Source: Cytophagaceae bacterium (GTDB taxonomy: Bacteria; Bacteroidota; Bacteroidia; Cytophagales; Flexibacteraceae). Taken from it: DNA of 64,000 nucleotides. The notes under the pieces were generated by a model. It worked only from the letters and a program-made list of their open reading frames with translations. It searched no databases and had not been told where the DNA came from. Location of the stretch: contig CANGYH010000001.1 of NCBI GenBank assembly GCA_947458545.1, forward strand, positions 1,550,001 through 1,614,000, in the 5' to 3' direction. Made by a program: the position numbers and the translations under genes. This document shows positions 8,059-15,345 of this stretch, piece after piece (position 1 is the stretch's first letter; every line of letters starts with the position of its first letter).

Positions 8059-8766
8059 TTGTAGCGCGGGCTGTAGCCCGCGAAGCCCTCGTGTTCACCC
8101 CAGGCTAAAGCCAGGGGCTACTGCTAAGGCGACGGCTAAAGCCGAACGCTCTGAGCCTTCGGCAGCAAGAAAGTTGCTGTTCGAGGGCTCCAGCCCTCGC
8201 AACCCTCACGGGCAGGGCTCCAGCCCTGCATACCCCCCCTACTGCCAACACGGCGCAACGGCACAAACAAGGCCCAGGCACAGCTCTTGGCATACCTTAC
8301 CCAACGTCAACATCTGTTATCTCTTACCTTTTCACTTTTATCTCCCGCCCGCAACCTGTCGCAAGTCTTTAGTGACCCGATCAGGGGAGCGATGACTTGT
8401 GACGCCCACAGCAGCACAGTCTTCAGACTGAAACATTACACGACAAACCCACCGACAAGGCCCCGACAAAATTCGCTTGTAAATCCTTATGCATCTGGCA
8501 ATTAAAAGCGTTCGGCTTTAGCCGTCGCCTTAGCAGTAGCCCCTGGCTTTAGCCTGGGGTGAACACGGCGAAACCTGCCTAGCGTAACCGCTCTCACCCC
8601 GCACCCCCACACCCTCCGCAGGCTGCCAGGTCTGGCGCTCTGGCCTACACGCGAGGCACAGCCTCGCCAGAGCACGTGACAATGGCAAAGCCATTGCACA
8701 GTAGAAGGGGGGCAAAGCCATTGCACAGTATTAACTGGGCCTCGCGGGCTACAGCCCGCGCTACAA
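8059..8766. repeat. Composite repeat element with nested inverted repeats, no coding sequence
   Basis: This ~708-bp non-coding block begins 4 nt after a stop codon. The outer arms, 8059-8082 and 8743-8766, are 24 nt and identical inverted copies containing the palindrome GCGGGCTGTAGCCCGC. The inner arms, 8091-8150 and 8507-8566, are a 60-nt perfect inverted repeat containing GGCTAAAGCC-type palindromes. Between the inner arms are further palindromes (GAGGGCTCCAGCCCTC near 8179, GCAGGGCTCCAGCCCTGC near 8200) and a CGACAAA-rich stretch (8440-8480). Between the right inner and outer arms lies a GCGAGGCACAGCCTCGC palindrome (8651-8667) followed by two direct copies of GCAAAGCCATTGCACAGTA. No open frame between the arms looks real. 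It may be a non-autonomous mobile element or a REP cluster. Confidence 0.8.
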
Positions 8767-8800
8767 CTTTCAACTCTCAACTTTCAACTCTCAACTTTCT
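8764..8800 (+). repeat. Tandem 14-mer repeat (2.6 copies)
   Basis: The unit CAACTTTCAACTCT is repeated head to tail directly beside the outer arm of the composite element. A diverged reverse-oriented relative lies at 11791-11820 in front of the YceI gene. Confidence 0.75.
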
Positions 8801-8972
8801 CCCAACCTACCGCTCATCCTGGCTGGGCAGCCGTACCTCACAGGCCATATTGGGTAATCCGCTACAGGGGGCTTTATTTGCAAAGGCTGCCCTGATTAGA
8901 CGGCCGCATTCAGACCTCGATTAATCCCCGCACAAAACGAGCCTGCCGCATTGGCTGCGCCTGCCCTGTAAC

Positions 8973-10748
8973 ATGAAACAATTCTTTAAAACCGTACTGG
9001 CCGTGATGACGGCCATGACCCTTTTCTGGACGTTTGCCATCCTGATTGTGGTGGCGGCGGCCGTTGGCGGCTCAGAAGGTGGCAAAAAGCCCCTGGAAGA
9101 GAAGACCATCCTGAAGCTAGACTTCTCTGAAGCCATTGCTGACCGCGGCAAAGAAAATCCGCTGGCCAAGTTTGGCGCTGGCGACGAGCGCGCCGGGCTA
9201 GACGAGGTGCTGCGCGCCCTGCGCCACGCCGCCAAAGACGACAAAGTGGCTGGTATCGTGATGACGCCACGCCTGGTGCAGATGGGCATGGCCAGCAGCC
9301 AGGCCGTACGGCAAGAGCTGGTCAATTTCCGCAAGTCGGGCAAATTCGTCAAGGCCTTCGGAGACGTGATGACAGAAGGTGCCTATTACCTGGCCTCTGC
9401 CGCCGACGAGATTTACCTGGCCCCGGAGGGTATCGTAGAAATCAATGGCCTGGGTGGCAGCCAGGCCTTCTTGAAAGGCATGTTCGCCAAGCTTGAGATT
9501 GAGCCGCAGATCTTCCGCGTAGGTACTTACAAAGCAGCTGTTGAGCCCTTTATCCTCGACAAAATGTCTGACGCCAACCGCGAGCAGACAATGGCCTTGC
9601 TCAACTCCGTTTATGGAGTCATGATTAAAGACATGGCCACCAGCCGCAAACTGGCCGAGGCCGATATGCGCCGCATCTCAGACTCTATGCTGGTGCGCGA
9701 TGCCCAGACGGCCAAACGCCTGGGCGTAGTAGATAAGGTAGGCTATTATGACGAGCTGGAAAGCTGGCTGCGCAAAAAGCTGGACGTGAAGGAAGAAGAC
9801 AAGCTGCACTATATGTCGCTGGGCAGCTACATCGGCCGGATAGACCTCAAGAAAGAGGAGAACAAAGACGGTGACGACGACAAGCGCATCGCCGTGATTT
9901 ATGCCGAAGGTGGTATCACCAGCGGCAAGAGCGATGAAGGCATCGGCTCTGATGATCTGGTGCCCGTCATCCGCAAGGCCCGGCTAGATAAGAAGGTAAA
10001 GGCCATCGTGCTGCGCGTAAACTCGCCCGGCGGCGATGCCCTGGCCTCAGACCTGATCTGGCGCGAGGTGGTGCTGGCCAATAAGGTCAAGCCCGTGGTC
10101 GTCTCTATGGGCGACGTGGCTGCCAGCGGCGGCTACTACATCGCCATGGGTGCCCGCAAGATTTTTGCCCAGCCCAATACCATCACCGGCTCTATCGGTG
10201 TATTCGGGATGTTCTTTAACGTTGGGCCCTTCTTCACCAACAAGATGGGCATCACGTTTGACCGTGTTACGACGGGCACCTTCTCTGACTACCCCGAGGC
10301 CAGCCGCAAACTGACCCCCGCCGAAGGCGCACTGACGCAGCGGTTTATAGACCAGATCTACGGCACCTTTACCACCAAAGCCGCCGAAGGCCGCAAAATG
10401 CCCGTAGAGCAACTCCGCGCCGTGGCCGAAGGCCGCGTGTGGAGCGGTACCGATGCCAAGCGCATTGGCCTGATAGACGAACTGGGCACGCTAGACGATG
10501 CCGTGGCCGAGGCCGCCAAGATGGCCAAGCTGGGCAAAGACGACTACAAACTGCGCCGCATGCCCGAGCAAAAGGACATGTTTGAAGACCTTATCAAAGA
10601 CCTGACCGGCGAGAGCGACGATGCCAAGGCTCAAGCCCTGGTAAAACTGCTGGGCCCCGAGCAAGCCAAGGCCGTACAGCTTTACCTGAACGCCCAAAAG
10701 CTGCAAGGCATCCAGGCCCGCCTGCCCTTTGAGGTGGAGTGGCGCTAG
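8973..10748 (+). CDS. sppA: Signal peptide peptidase SppA, 67K type (S49 family)
   Basis: 591 aa. An N-terminal membrane anchor (residues ~8-32, VLAVMTAMTLFWTFAILIVV) is followed by two ClpP-like domains, the long double-domain form. It degrades signal peptides in the membrane. The general-base Lys lies in the first half (RVGTYKAAVEPF, Lys187) and the nucleophilic Ser in the second (GDVAASGGYYIAMGA, Ser385), the expected split for a Ser/Lys dyad formed across the two domains. Other signatures are AVILRVNSPGG-like (AIVLRVNSPGGDALASD) and TITGSIGVFGMF. A strong bidirectional terminator follows. A possible distant -7 box (TTTATTTG, 8873-8880) lies 92 nt upstream. Confidence 0.93.
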   Translation: MKQFFKTVLAVMTAMTLFWTFAILIVVAAAVGGSEGGKKPLEEKTILKLDFSEAIADRGKENPLAKFGAGDERAGLDEVLRALRHAAKDDKVAGIVMTPRLVQMGMASSQAVRQELVNFRKSGKFVKAFGDVMTEGAYYLASAADEIYLAPEGIVEINGLGGSQAFLKGMFAKLEIEPQIFRVGTYKAAVEPFILDKMSDANREQTMALLNSVYGVMIKDMATSRKLAEADMRRISDSMLVRDAQTAKRLGVVDKVGYYDELESWLRKKLDVKEEDKLHYMSLGSYIGRIDLKKEENKDGDDDKRIAVIYAEGGITSGKSDEGIGSDDLVPVIRKARLDKKVKAIVLRVNSPGGDALASDLIWREVVLANKVKPVVVSMGDVAASGGYYIAMGARKIFAQPNTITGSIGVFGMFFNVGPFFTNKMGITFDRVTTGTFSDYPEASRKLTPAEGALTQRFIDQIYGTFTTKAAEGRKMPVEQLRAVAEGRVWSGTDAKRIGLIDELGTLDDAVAEAAKMAKLGKDDYKLRRMPEQKDMFEDLIKDLTGESDDAKAQALVKLLGPEQAKAVQLYLNAQKLQGIQARLPFEVEWR

Positions 10749-10768
10749 TCCAAATACCACAGTTAAAT

Positions 10769-10806
10769 AAAGAAGCCCACCCTGCCTGCAGGGTGGGCTT
10801 CTTTAT
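10769..10806. terminator. Bidirectional terminator between convergent sppA and the GNAT gene
   Basis: A perfect 15-bp stem (AAAGAAGCCCACCCT with AGGGTGGGCTTCTTT, 10769-10783 and 10790-10804) has a 6-nt loop. It is A/T-flanked on both sides and so can serve both genes. Confidence 0.88.
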
Positions 10807-10820
10807 TACCTAGAGCCAGC

Positions 10821-11099
10821 TTACCGCGGCGCCACTACCCGCTGCCAACCCGGGTGGCGATGGATGTAGGCCACGATGTAGCTGCAAAGCGGCACGGCCT
10901 TCAGCCCCTGAGCCTCTACCCATTGCAGGGTCTGCTCGGTCATCTGGGCGGCCAGGCCCCGGTTGCGCAGGGCAGGCGGCACCACGGCATGGGCCAGAAA
11001 AATACGCTCCCCCTCGATGTCGTAGTCTATCGTGCAGAGGTGGCCTTCTACCTCTAGCTGAAACTGCCGGGCGGCGGTGTTTTGGTGGAAAGCAGACAT
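10821..11099 (-). CDS. GNAT-family N-acetyltransferase, YjdJ type
   Basis: 92 aa. A small single-domain acetyltransferase of the Gcn5-related YjdJ/YidJ type. Residues ~14-90 contain the hallmark FLAHAVVPPALRNRGLAAQM (acetyl-CoA binding loop, R-N-R-G-L-A), then LQWVEAQGLKAVPLCSYIVAY and the end IHRHPGWQRVV. Most relatives are ~90 aa, so it is full length. The substrate is unknown. It shares a terminator with sppA and lies downstream of YceI on the same strand, with a 150-nt gap holding AT-rich simple sequence. Confidence 0.88.
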   Translation of the reverse strand: MSAFHQNTAARQFQLEVEGHLCTIDYDIEGERIFLAHAVVPPALRNRGLAAQMTEQTLQWVEAQGLKAVPLCSYIVAYIHRHPGWQRVVAPR

Positions 11100-11253
11100 G
11101 GGGGGAAATTCTAAATTTTGAATTAAAAATTAAAAATGAAGGGGTTGGGCTAGGGTATATACGGCGGCTGGTTGGGGGGTGTTGGGCTGCAACTTACGGA
11201 AAACGCCCCTACCCCCAATGGGGCAGAGGCGTTTCTATGCGTGCAGACGTTGC

Positions 11254-11787
11254 TTAGGCTTGCTGGGCCAGTTGGATGTTGAGGTTCAGGCGCACCTCGT
11301 CGGAGACGACGATGGCACCGGCCTCGGTGACGCCGTCCCAGGTGAGGCCGAAGGCTTTGCGGCTGATTTTGCCCGTCAGCTCGAAGCCGACTTTCTTGTT
11401 GCCGTAGAAGTCCACGGCGCTGCCGCCCAACTCGGCCTGCAGGGTTACGGGCTGGCTGTTGCCGCGGATGGTGAGGGTACCTTGCAGCTCGTAGGTGTCG
11501 CCACCCGTCTTTTTGAAGCTGCTGCCTTTAAAGCTGAGCTTGGGATGGTTTTCGGCATCGAAGAACTCGGCCGACTTCAGGTGCGCGTCGCGCTGGGCCA
11601 TGTTGGTGTCGATCGAGTCGATGTCGGCCGAGAAGTGGATCTCGGCGCCGTCGAAGTCGTCGTCGTGGGTGGTGGCCCCGCCCTCAAAGCTGCGGAAGTA
11701 GCCTGTTACGGTGCTGATGACCAGGTGCTTTACCTTGAAAGACACCTCGGAGTGCATGGGGTCTAAGACCCAGTTGGTTTGTGACAT
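11254..11787 (-). CDS. YceI family protein (lipocalin-like, isoprenoid-binding fold)
   Basis: 177 aa. The whole protein matches the YceI family: TNWVLDPMHSEVSFKVKHLV, then VTGYFRSFEGG, SIDTNMAQRDAHLKSAEFFD, HPKLSFKGSSF, YELQGTLTIRGNSQPVTL, EGKISRKAFGL-like (TGKISRKAFGLTWD) and EVRLNLNIQL. These are beta-barrels that bind polyprenoid lipids. No signal peptide is present, so it is probably the cytoplasmic form common in Bacteroidota. A tandem TTGA-rich simple repeat fills its leader. It and the pirin gene may form one unit (50-nt gap). Confidence 0.92.
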   Translation of the reverse strand: MSQTNWVLDPMHSEVSFKVKHLVISTVTGYFRSFEGGATTHDDDFDGAEIHFSADIDSIDTNMAQRDAHLKSAEFFDAENHPKLSFKGSSFKKTGGDTYELQGTLTIRGNSQPVTLQAELGGSAVDFYGNKKVGFELTGKISRKAFGLTWDGVTEAGAIVVSDEVRLNLNIQLAQQA

Positions 11788-11790
11788 GTG

Positions 11791-11820
11791 AGTTGAGAGT
11801 TGAGATTTGAAAGTTGAAAG
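11791..11820. repeat. TTGAGAGTTGA-type simple repeat between yceI-like and pirin genes
   Basis: This 30-nt stretch of alternating GTTGAGA/GTTGAAA units is the reverse complement of the type of repeat at 8764-8800. It lies 3 nt upstream of the YceI start codon. Confidence 0.6.
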
Positions 11821-11837
11821 TGTTTGTTCGTTTTAGG

Positions 11838-12707
11838 TTAAAGGGTACCCTGCCAGGTGCCGAACCGCCCATGGCGGAAGTCGTCGTAGGCCTGGTGAAT
11901 TTCTTGCTCGGTATTCATTACGAAAGGGCCGTGCGCCACGATGGGCTCGTCCAAGGGCGGGGCCCAGCCTAGCAGCAGCAGGGCTTCGGCTTCGGCGGCC
12001 AGGTGCAGGGTAGTGCCGCCGGGGTGCAGTTGGGCCAGGCTGTGGGCAGGCAGGGGCGCGCCTGCCACCTGGGCCTGGCCGCGCACGGTGTAGCAGAGCA
12101 CTACGTCGTCGGCGGGTAGGTCTAGCGTTAGGTCTGCCCCGGGCAATAGGCGCAGCAGGTAGAGGTGCAGGCCGTCTTGAGCGGGGTAGGCGGCGGGGGT
12201 ACCGTCGTAGGGGCCTGCCACCAGGGTGAGCTGGGCGCGGCCTTGGTCTAGCAGCAAGGTGGGCAGGTCTGCCGCCTGCAGGCCGTGGTAGCTGGGAGCC
12301 TCCCCCTTGCGGCGGGCGGGCAGGTTTACCCAGAGCTGCATCAGCTCTGCCGTGCCACCGGCTTGCAGCATGCGCTCGGTGAGCTGCTCGGCATGCAGGA
12401 TGCCGCCGCCAGTCACCATCCACTGCACGCCGCCCTGGGCAACCTCGAACCGGTTGCCGAGGTTGTCTTGGTGCACGCCCTCCCCTTGCAGAAAGAACGT
12501 TACGGTCTGAATACCCCTATGCGGGTGCGGCCCAAAGGGCAACCCGCCGCTGCCGGGGGCAAAGCGATGTGGCCCGTGGTGGTGCAGCAGCAGAAAGGGG
12601 TTCAGGTCTGCCAGGCCGGGCATGGGCAGCGGCTGCCGCATGGGCATTTGCCCGATGGGCGTATTGGATGCAGCCCATACCTGGCGCAAGGTGCGTGGAG
12701 TAGCCAT
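11838..12707 (-). CDS. Pirin family protein (bicupin)
   Basis: 289 aa, typical length. The N-terminal cupin carries the metal-site motifs PHPHRGIQTVTFFLQGEGVH and GILHAEQ: His residues near 62 and 64, another near 105 and Glu near 107. The C-terminal cupin (~170-285) is more diverged (TVRGQAQVAGAPLPAHSL, LLLLGWAPPLDEPIVAHGPF), with the usual pirin ending NTEQEIHQAYDDFRHGRFG. Bacterial pirins have quercetinase-like or regulatory roles; which applies here is unknown. A CATCTTTG box lies 17 nt upstream. Confidence 0.93.
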   Translation of the reverse strand: MATPRTLRQVWAASNTPIGQMPMRQPLPMPGLADLNPFLLLHHHGPHRFAPGSGGLPFGPHPHRGIQTVTFFLQGEGVHQDNLGNRFEVAQGGVQWMVTGGGILHAEQLTERMLQAGGTAELMQLWVNLPARRKGEAPSYHGLQAADLPTLLLDQGRAQLTLVAGPYDGTPAAYPAQDGLHLYLLRLLPGADLTLDLPADDVVLCYTVRGQAQVAGAPLPAHSLAQLHPGGTTLHLAAEAEALLLLGWAPPLDEPIVAHGPFVMNTEQEIHQAYDDFRHGRFGTWQGTL

Positions 12708-12724
12708 GTTGTCTACGAGCTCTG

Positions 12725-12732
12725 CAAAGATG
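12725..12732 (-). promoter_or_regulatory. -7 promoter element of the pirin gene
   Basis: The minus strand reads CATCTTTG, ending 17 nt before the ATG at 12707. Confidence 0.4.
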
Positions 12733-12888
12733 GGGCCCTTTCTGAATAATTCATGTACCTACACGAATCGTTCGTCGAAAAGTTGGGATGCGGGTTGAGA
12801 CCTAGGGCCGGTACAGCGGTTTGCCCGGCAATTTGCACCCAACGCGAGGCCTGCTCCAGCGCACCTGTGCTTATATCATAGGCAACAG

Positions 12889-13222
12889 CCGAACGCTTTG
12901 TAGCGCGGGCTGCAGCCCGCTGAGGCGGAGGGGTGTGGGGTGCGGAGAACGGCCTGCGTAACGCCCCATTATGTAGGGGCGGCCCCGCGTGTCCTCCCGC
13001 CTGCGAATGGCTCTTGGCTCGGATTTTGGGGGTTGTGCTAGGCAGACGCTTGCCGTGCTGACCCCGGGCTAAAGCCAGGGGCTACTACTAAATGCGACGG
13101 CTAAAGCCGAACGCTTTTAGTTTGCTGATAGAGAATATCTTGTGTGGGTTTTAACCGGAGGTACGCATGCTGCGATCAGCCTTGCCGGTTAGGGGGTTTG
13201 AGGGCGCAGCCCTCAAACAGCG
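12889..13222. repeat. Cluster of palindromic intergenic repeat modules
   Basis: Within the 604-nt gap between pirin and the J-domain gene: module A (GTAGCGCGGGCTGCAGCCCGC, from 12901), module D (~12927-13011, containing GTAGGGGCGGCCCCGCGTGT), module B (13062-13115, the CCGGGCTAAAGCC...GGCTAAAGCCGAACGCT unit, nearly the same as 8100-8150), and module C (13197-13218, TTTGAGGGCGCAGCCCTCAAA). A truncated module-B end (GCCGAACGCTT) abuts module A at 12889. The remaining 12733-12888 holds nothing recognisable. Confidence 0.75.
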
Positions 13223-13291
13223 CGCCGAATACTCTTCATTTTAATCCCTACATCAGAAACTAGTGCTAGGTAGGAGACAGTATTTACTTTT

Positions 13292-13299
13292 AGCCTTTG
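13292..13299 (+). promoter_or_regulatory. Possible -7 element of the J-domain gene
   Basis: AGCCTTTG, within TAGCCTTTG, ends 12 nt before the ATG at 13312. It is only a partial match. Confidence 0.3.
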
Positions 13300-13311
13300 T
13301 AATATTGCACT

Positions 13312-14850
13312 ATGAAAAAGAACTGCTATGATATCCTTGGTGTTGACAATTCTGCCTCTTTTGAAGAAATTAAGAATGCTTACTATAAGAGAGTCAAAGT
13401 TGTTCATCCAGATAGGTTTAATAAAGATGAGCAGCCAAATGAATGGAAGGCTGCAAATGAAATGCTAGCCGAACTAAATGCGGCATACTTAATGCTTAAT
13501 AATCAGAAATCAAGATCAGCCTATGATGAATTTTTATCTGGAGAACGGCGTAAGAGCAATAAGACAGAAAATCAAGAAAGTCCCAATCAAGTAAAGTCAG
13601 GAAAAGTAGATTTAAGAGTTCTTAGCCTAGAAGATCAAAAAAGGATTTATTCAATCTTAGTAGAAAACCAAAAGGAAGGTTTTGCAGTAAAGCGATCCAG
13701 CAATTTAATTAGATTCGCATTCCTTATTGTTATAATAGTATATTTGTTGGTAAGCCCCTTTATTTTTCAGCATTGGTCATTTTCATTTTGGGGCTGGGTG
13801 TTGTATTCAGGGTCGCTACTTTTGAGCTGGATCAGTATCTTTGGAACTTTCTTAGAGACAGTTTACTTGATTCAGGGATCTAAAGGATCATGGTTTGCCC
13901 TGACACCAGTTTATGCTTTATCATTGGAAGGATTTGAGTTATCATATGAGCCTCTATCAAACATAGAAGTTTTCAATATTACAAACCATAAACGGAACTT
14001 TAGATATGATTACAGTAGTATTAATTACGTCTTTAAAAATGGCAAAAGGTTCGATTTTGATTTGCACAACAAAACTGATGTAGATTCTTTTCAATCACTT
14101 GCTAAAGAGTATCTACAATCATGGACCGTGGCTACAAAATCAAATAATAGTGACTATTTTTTAAAACACAACTTCTTGAGTACGGCTCATCAATTAAATA
14201 ACACAAAACCAATAACTGGTCGGGATTGGAATAGCATAACTATCAACCTATCTGCCATTATTGTTGGGGTCTCATTTGTTAGCCTCTTGTATCTTAAAAG
14301 CACTTCCAAAGTAAATTCTAGTGTAAAAAATAATACTTCTTCGCAGACTACCGCAAGTCCAGGGTCTCCTGGGGAAGAGTCAGTACTAAATGAAAGCAAT
14401 ATTACTCCTAGAGAAGCGGCCATAATGGCATGGGAAGCCTATCACAACAAACTGCCTATTCCAATAAATGGTTCTAAAAAGAAGTTTATAAAATCCCGCA
14501 GTCTTGTTCCATTTAAAGTTAATACAAATGGGAACGGATATTACGTCGTCCTATTGAAAGATGCTAATTCTGGGAAAAAGGTGATTAGATTATTTATTCA
14601 TGGTGGAAATTCTGTTGAAACTAGGGTACCAGTAGGTAATTATTTGATGCAGTACGTAGCCGGTGAAAAGTGGTTCGGATATAGATATCTATTTGGGCCA
14701 TCTAGTGTCTATTCTGAGGCTGAAGATACACTTGCATTTACAGTAGAAGGCAATAGGTTGTTTGGTAACGAAATCTCCCTATTTAACGTAACGAACGGCA
14801 ATTTATCGACCCAACCCATAGATTCTACTAGCTTTGGGTCAGCTGAGTAA
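13312..14850 (+). CDS. J-domain (DnaJ-like) membrane protein, AT-rich
   Basis: 512 aa. Residues 4-71 are a J domain: CYDILGVDNSASFEEIKNAY, then VHPDRF with the HPD motif at 32-34 and AYLMLNNQKSRSAYDEF. It should stimulate an Hsp70 partner. No G/F or zinc-finger region follows. Instead there are two membrane helices (~140-160 and ~165-190) and a soluble stretch (~195-270) that looks PH-like (YSSINYVFKNGKRFDF). A third helix (SITINLSAIIVGVSFVSLLY, ~305) and a C-terminal domain (~370-510: GYYVVLLKDANSGKKVIRLF, VPVGNYLMQYVAGEKWFGYR, then NGNLSTQPI) complete it. I recall similar C-terminal blocks in unrelated mobile-element proteins but cannot name the family. Codon and base use are far more AT-rich than in neighbours, and repeat clusters flank it: signs of transfer. 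Confidence 0.75.
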   Translation: MKKNCYDILGVDNSASFEEIKNAYYKRVKVVHPDRFNKDEQPNEWKAANEMLAELNAAYLMLNNQKSRSAYDEFLSGERRKSNKTENQESPNQVKSGKVDLRVLSLEDQKRIYSILVENQKEGFAVKRSSNLIRFAFLIVIIVYLLVSPFIFQHWSFSFWGWVLYSGSLLLSWISIFGTFLETVYLIQGSKGSWFALTPVYALSLEGFELSYEPLSNIEVFNITNHKRNFRYDYSSINYVFKNGKRFDFDLHNKTDVDSFQSLAKEYLQSWTVATKSNNSDYFLKHNFLSTAHQLNNTKPITGRDWNSITINLSAIIVGVSFVSLLYLKSTSKVNSSVKNNTSSQTTASPGSPGEESVLNESNITPREAAIMAWEAYHNKLPIPINGSKKKFIKSRSLVPFKVNTNGNGYYVVLLKDANSGKKVIRLFIHGGNSVETRVPVGNYLMQYVAGEKWFGYRYLFGPSSVYSEAEDTLAFTVEGNRLFGNEISLFNVTNGNLSTQPIDSTSFGSAE

Positions 14851-15345
14851 ATTTTTATCTATATACATTATCAGGTGTAAAATAAAATTAAATGTAATTA
14901 ATAAGAATGTAAAAGTACTATTCTATGGGCTCCGATTTAAATATATGTTTATCCCCAGCCATTGGGAACTCAGTGCCGAGTTCTCTCTATGTGCAAATCA
15001 AACAACTTTGAGTAAGGGTATTACTTAGTCCATTAGGTTGCATCAGCCAGTTTTCAATTAGGATTTGAACCGCACAAACTCCATTAATACTGTTCAATTA
15101 GCCACACCCCCTCAGCCTCAGCGGGTAGGGTACTGCAGAACAATGGCAGGTCGGTTCCTGGCAATTGACTGGGTCTAGACCCCAGGAAAAGACCCTAAAT
15201 TGCCGTACCTCCACCCCCAACATAAACCCCCACCCCCAGCGTTATAGCCCTGCAGCCGGGCCGGGGGCCGTACCTTTAACCCCTACAAAAGCCTTTAGGG
15301 TCGGGGTGGGGTGTGCCCACGGGCCTTTAAGCCTTCCAACCTTTC
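14851..15345. other. Intergenic region: AT-rich tail, then palindromes and DUF4175 promoter
   Basis: 495 nt without a credible gene. 14851-15060 keeps the AT-rich composition of the J-domain gene, so the foreign segment probably extends this far. At 15160-15204, GGCAATT and AATTGCC form an inverted repeat enclosing the perfect palindrome GGGTCTAGACCC (15171-15182), a possible operator or cruciform. A -7-like TACCTTTA lies at 15271-15278. Confidence 0.5.
15271..15278 (+). promoter_or_regulatory. Possible -7 promoter element of the DUF4175/RsbW-like operon
   Basis: TACCTTTA, one base off TAnnTTTG, lies 67 nt before the ATG at 15346. Confidence 0.35.

Noticed and set aside
8151-8506. Possible small gene between the inner inverted-repeat arms
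   Set aside because: Frames are short and composed of palindrome and repeat sequence; no start context or promoter.
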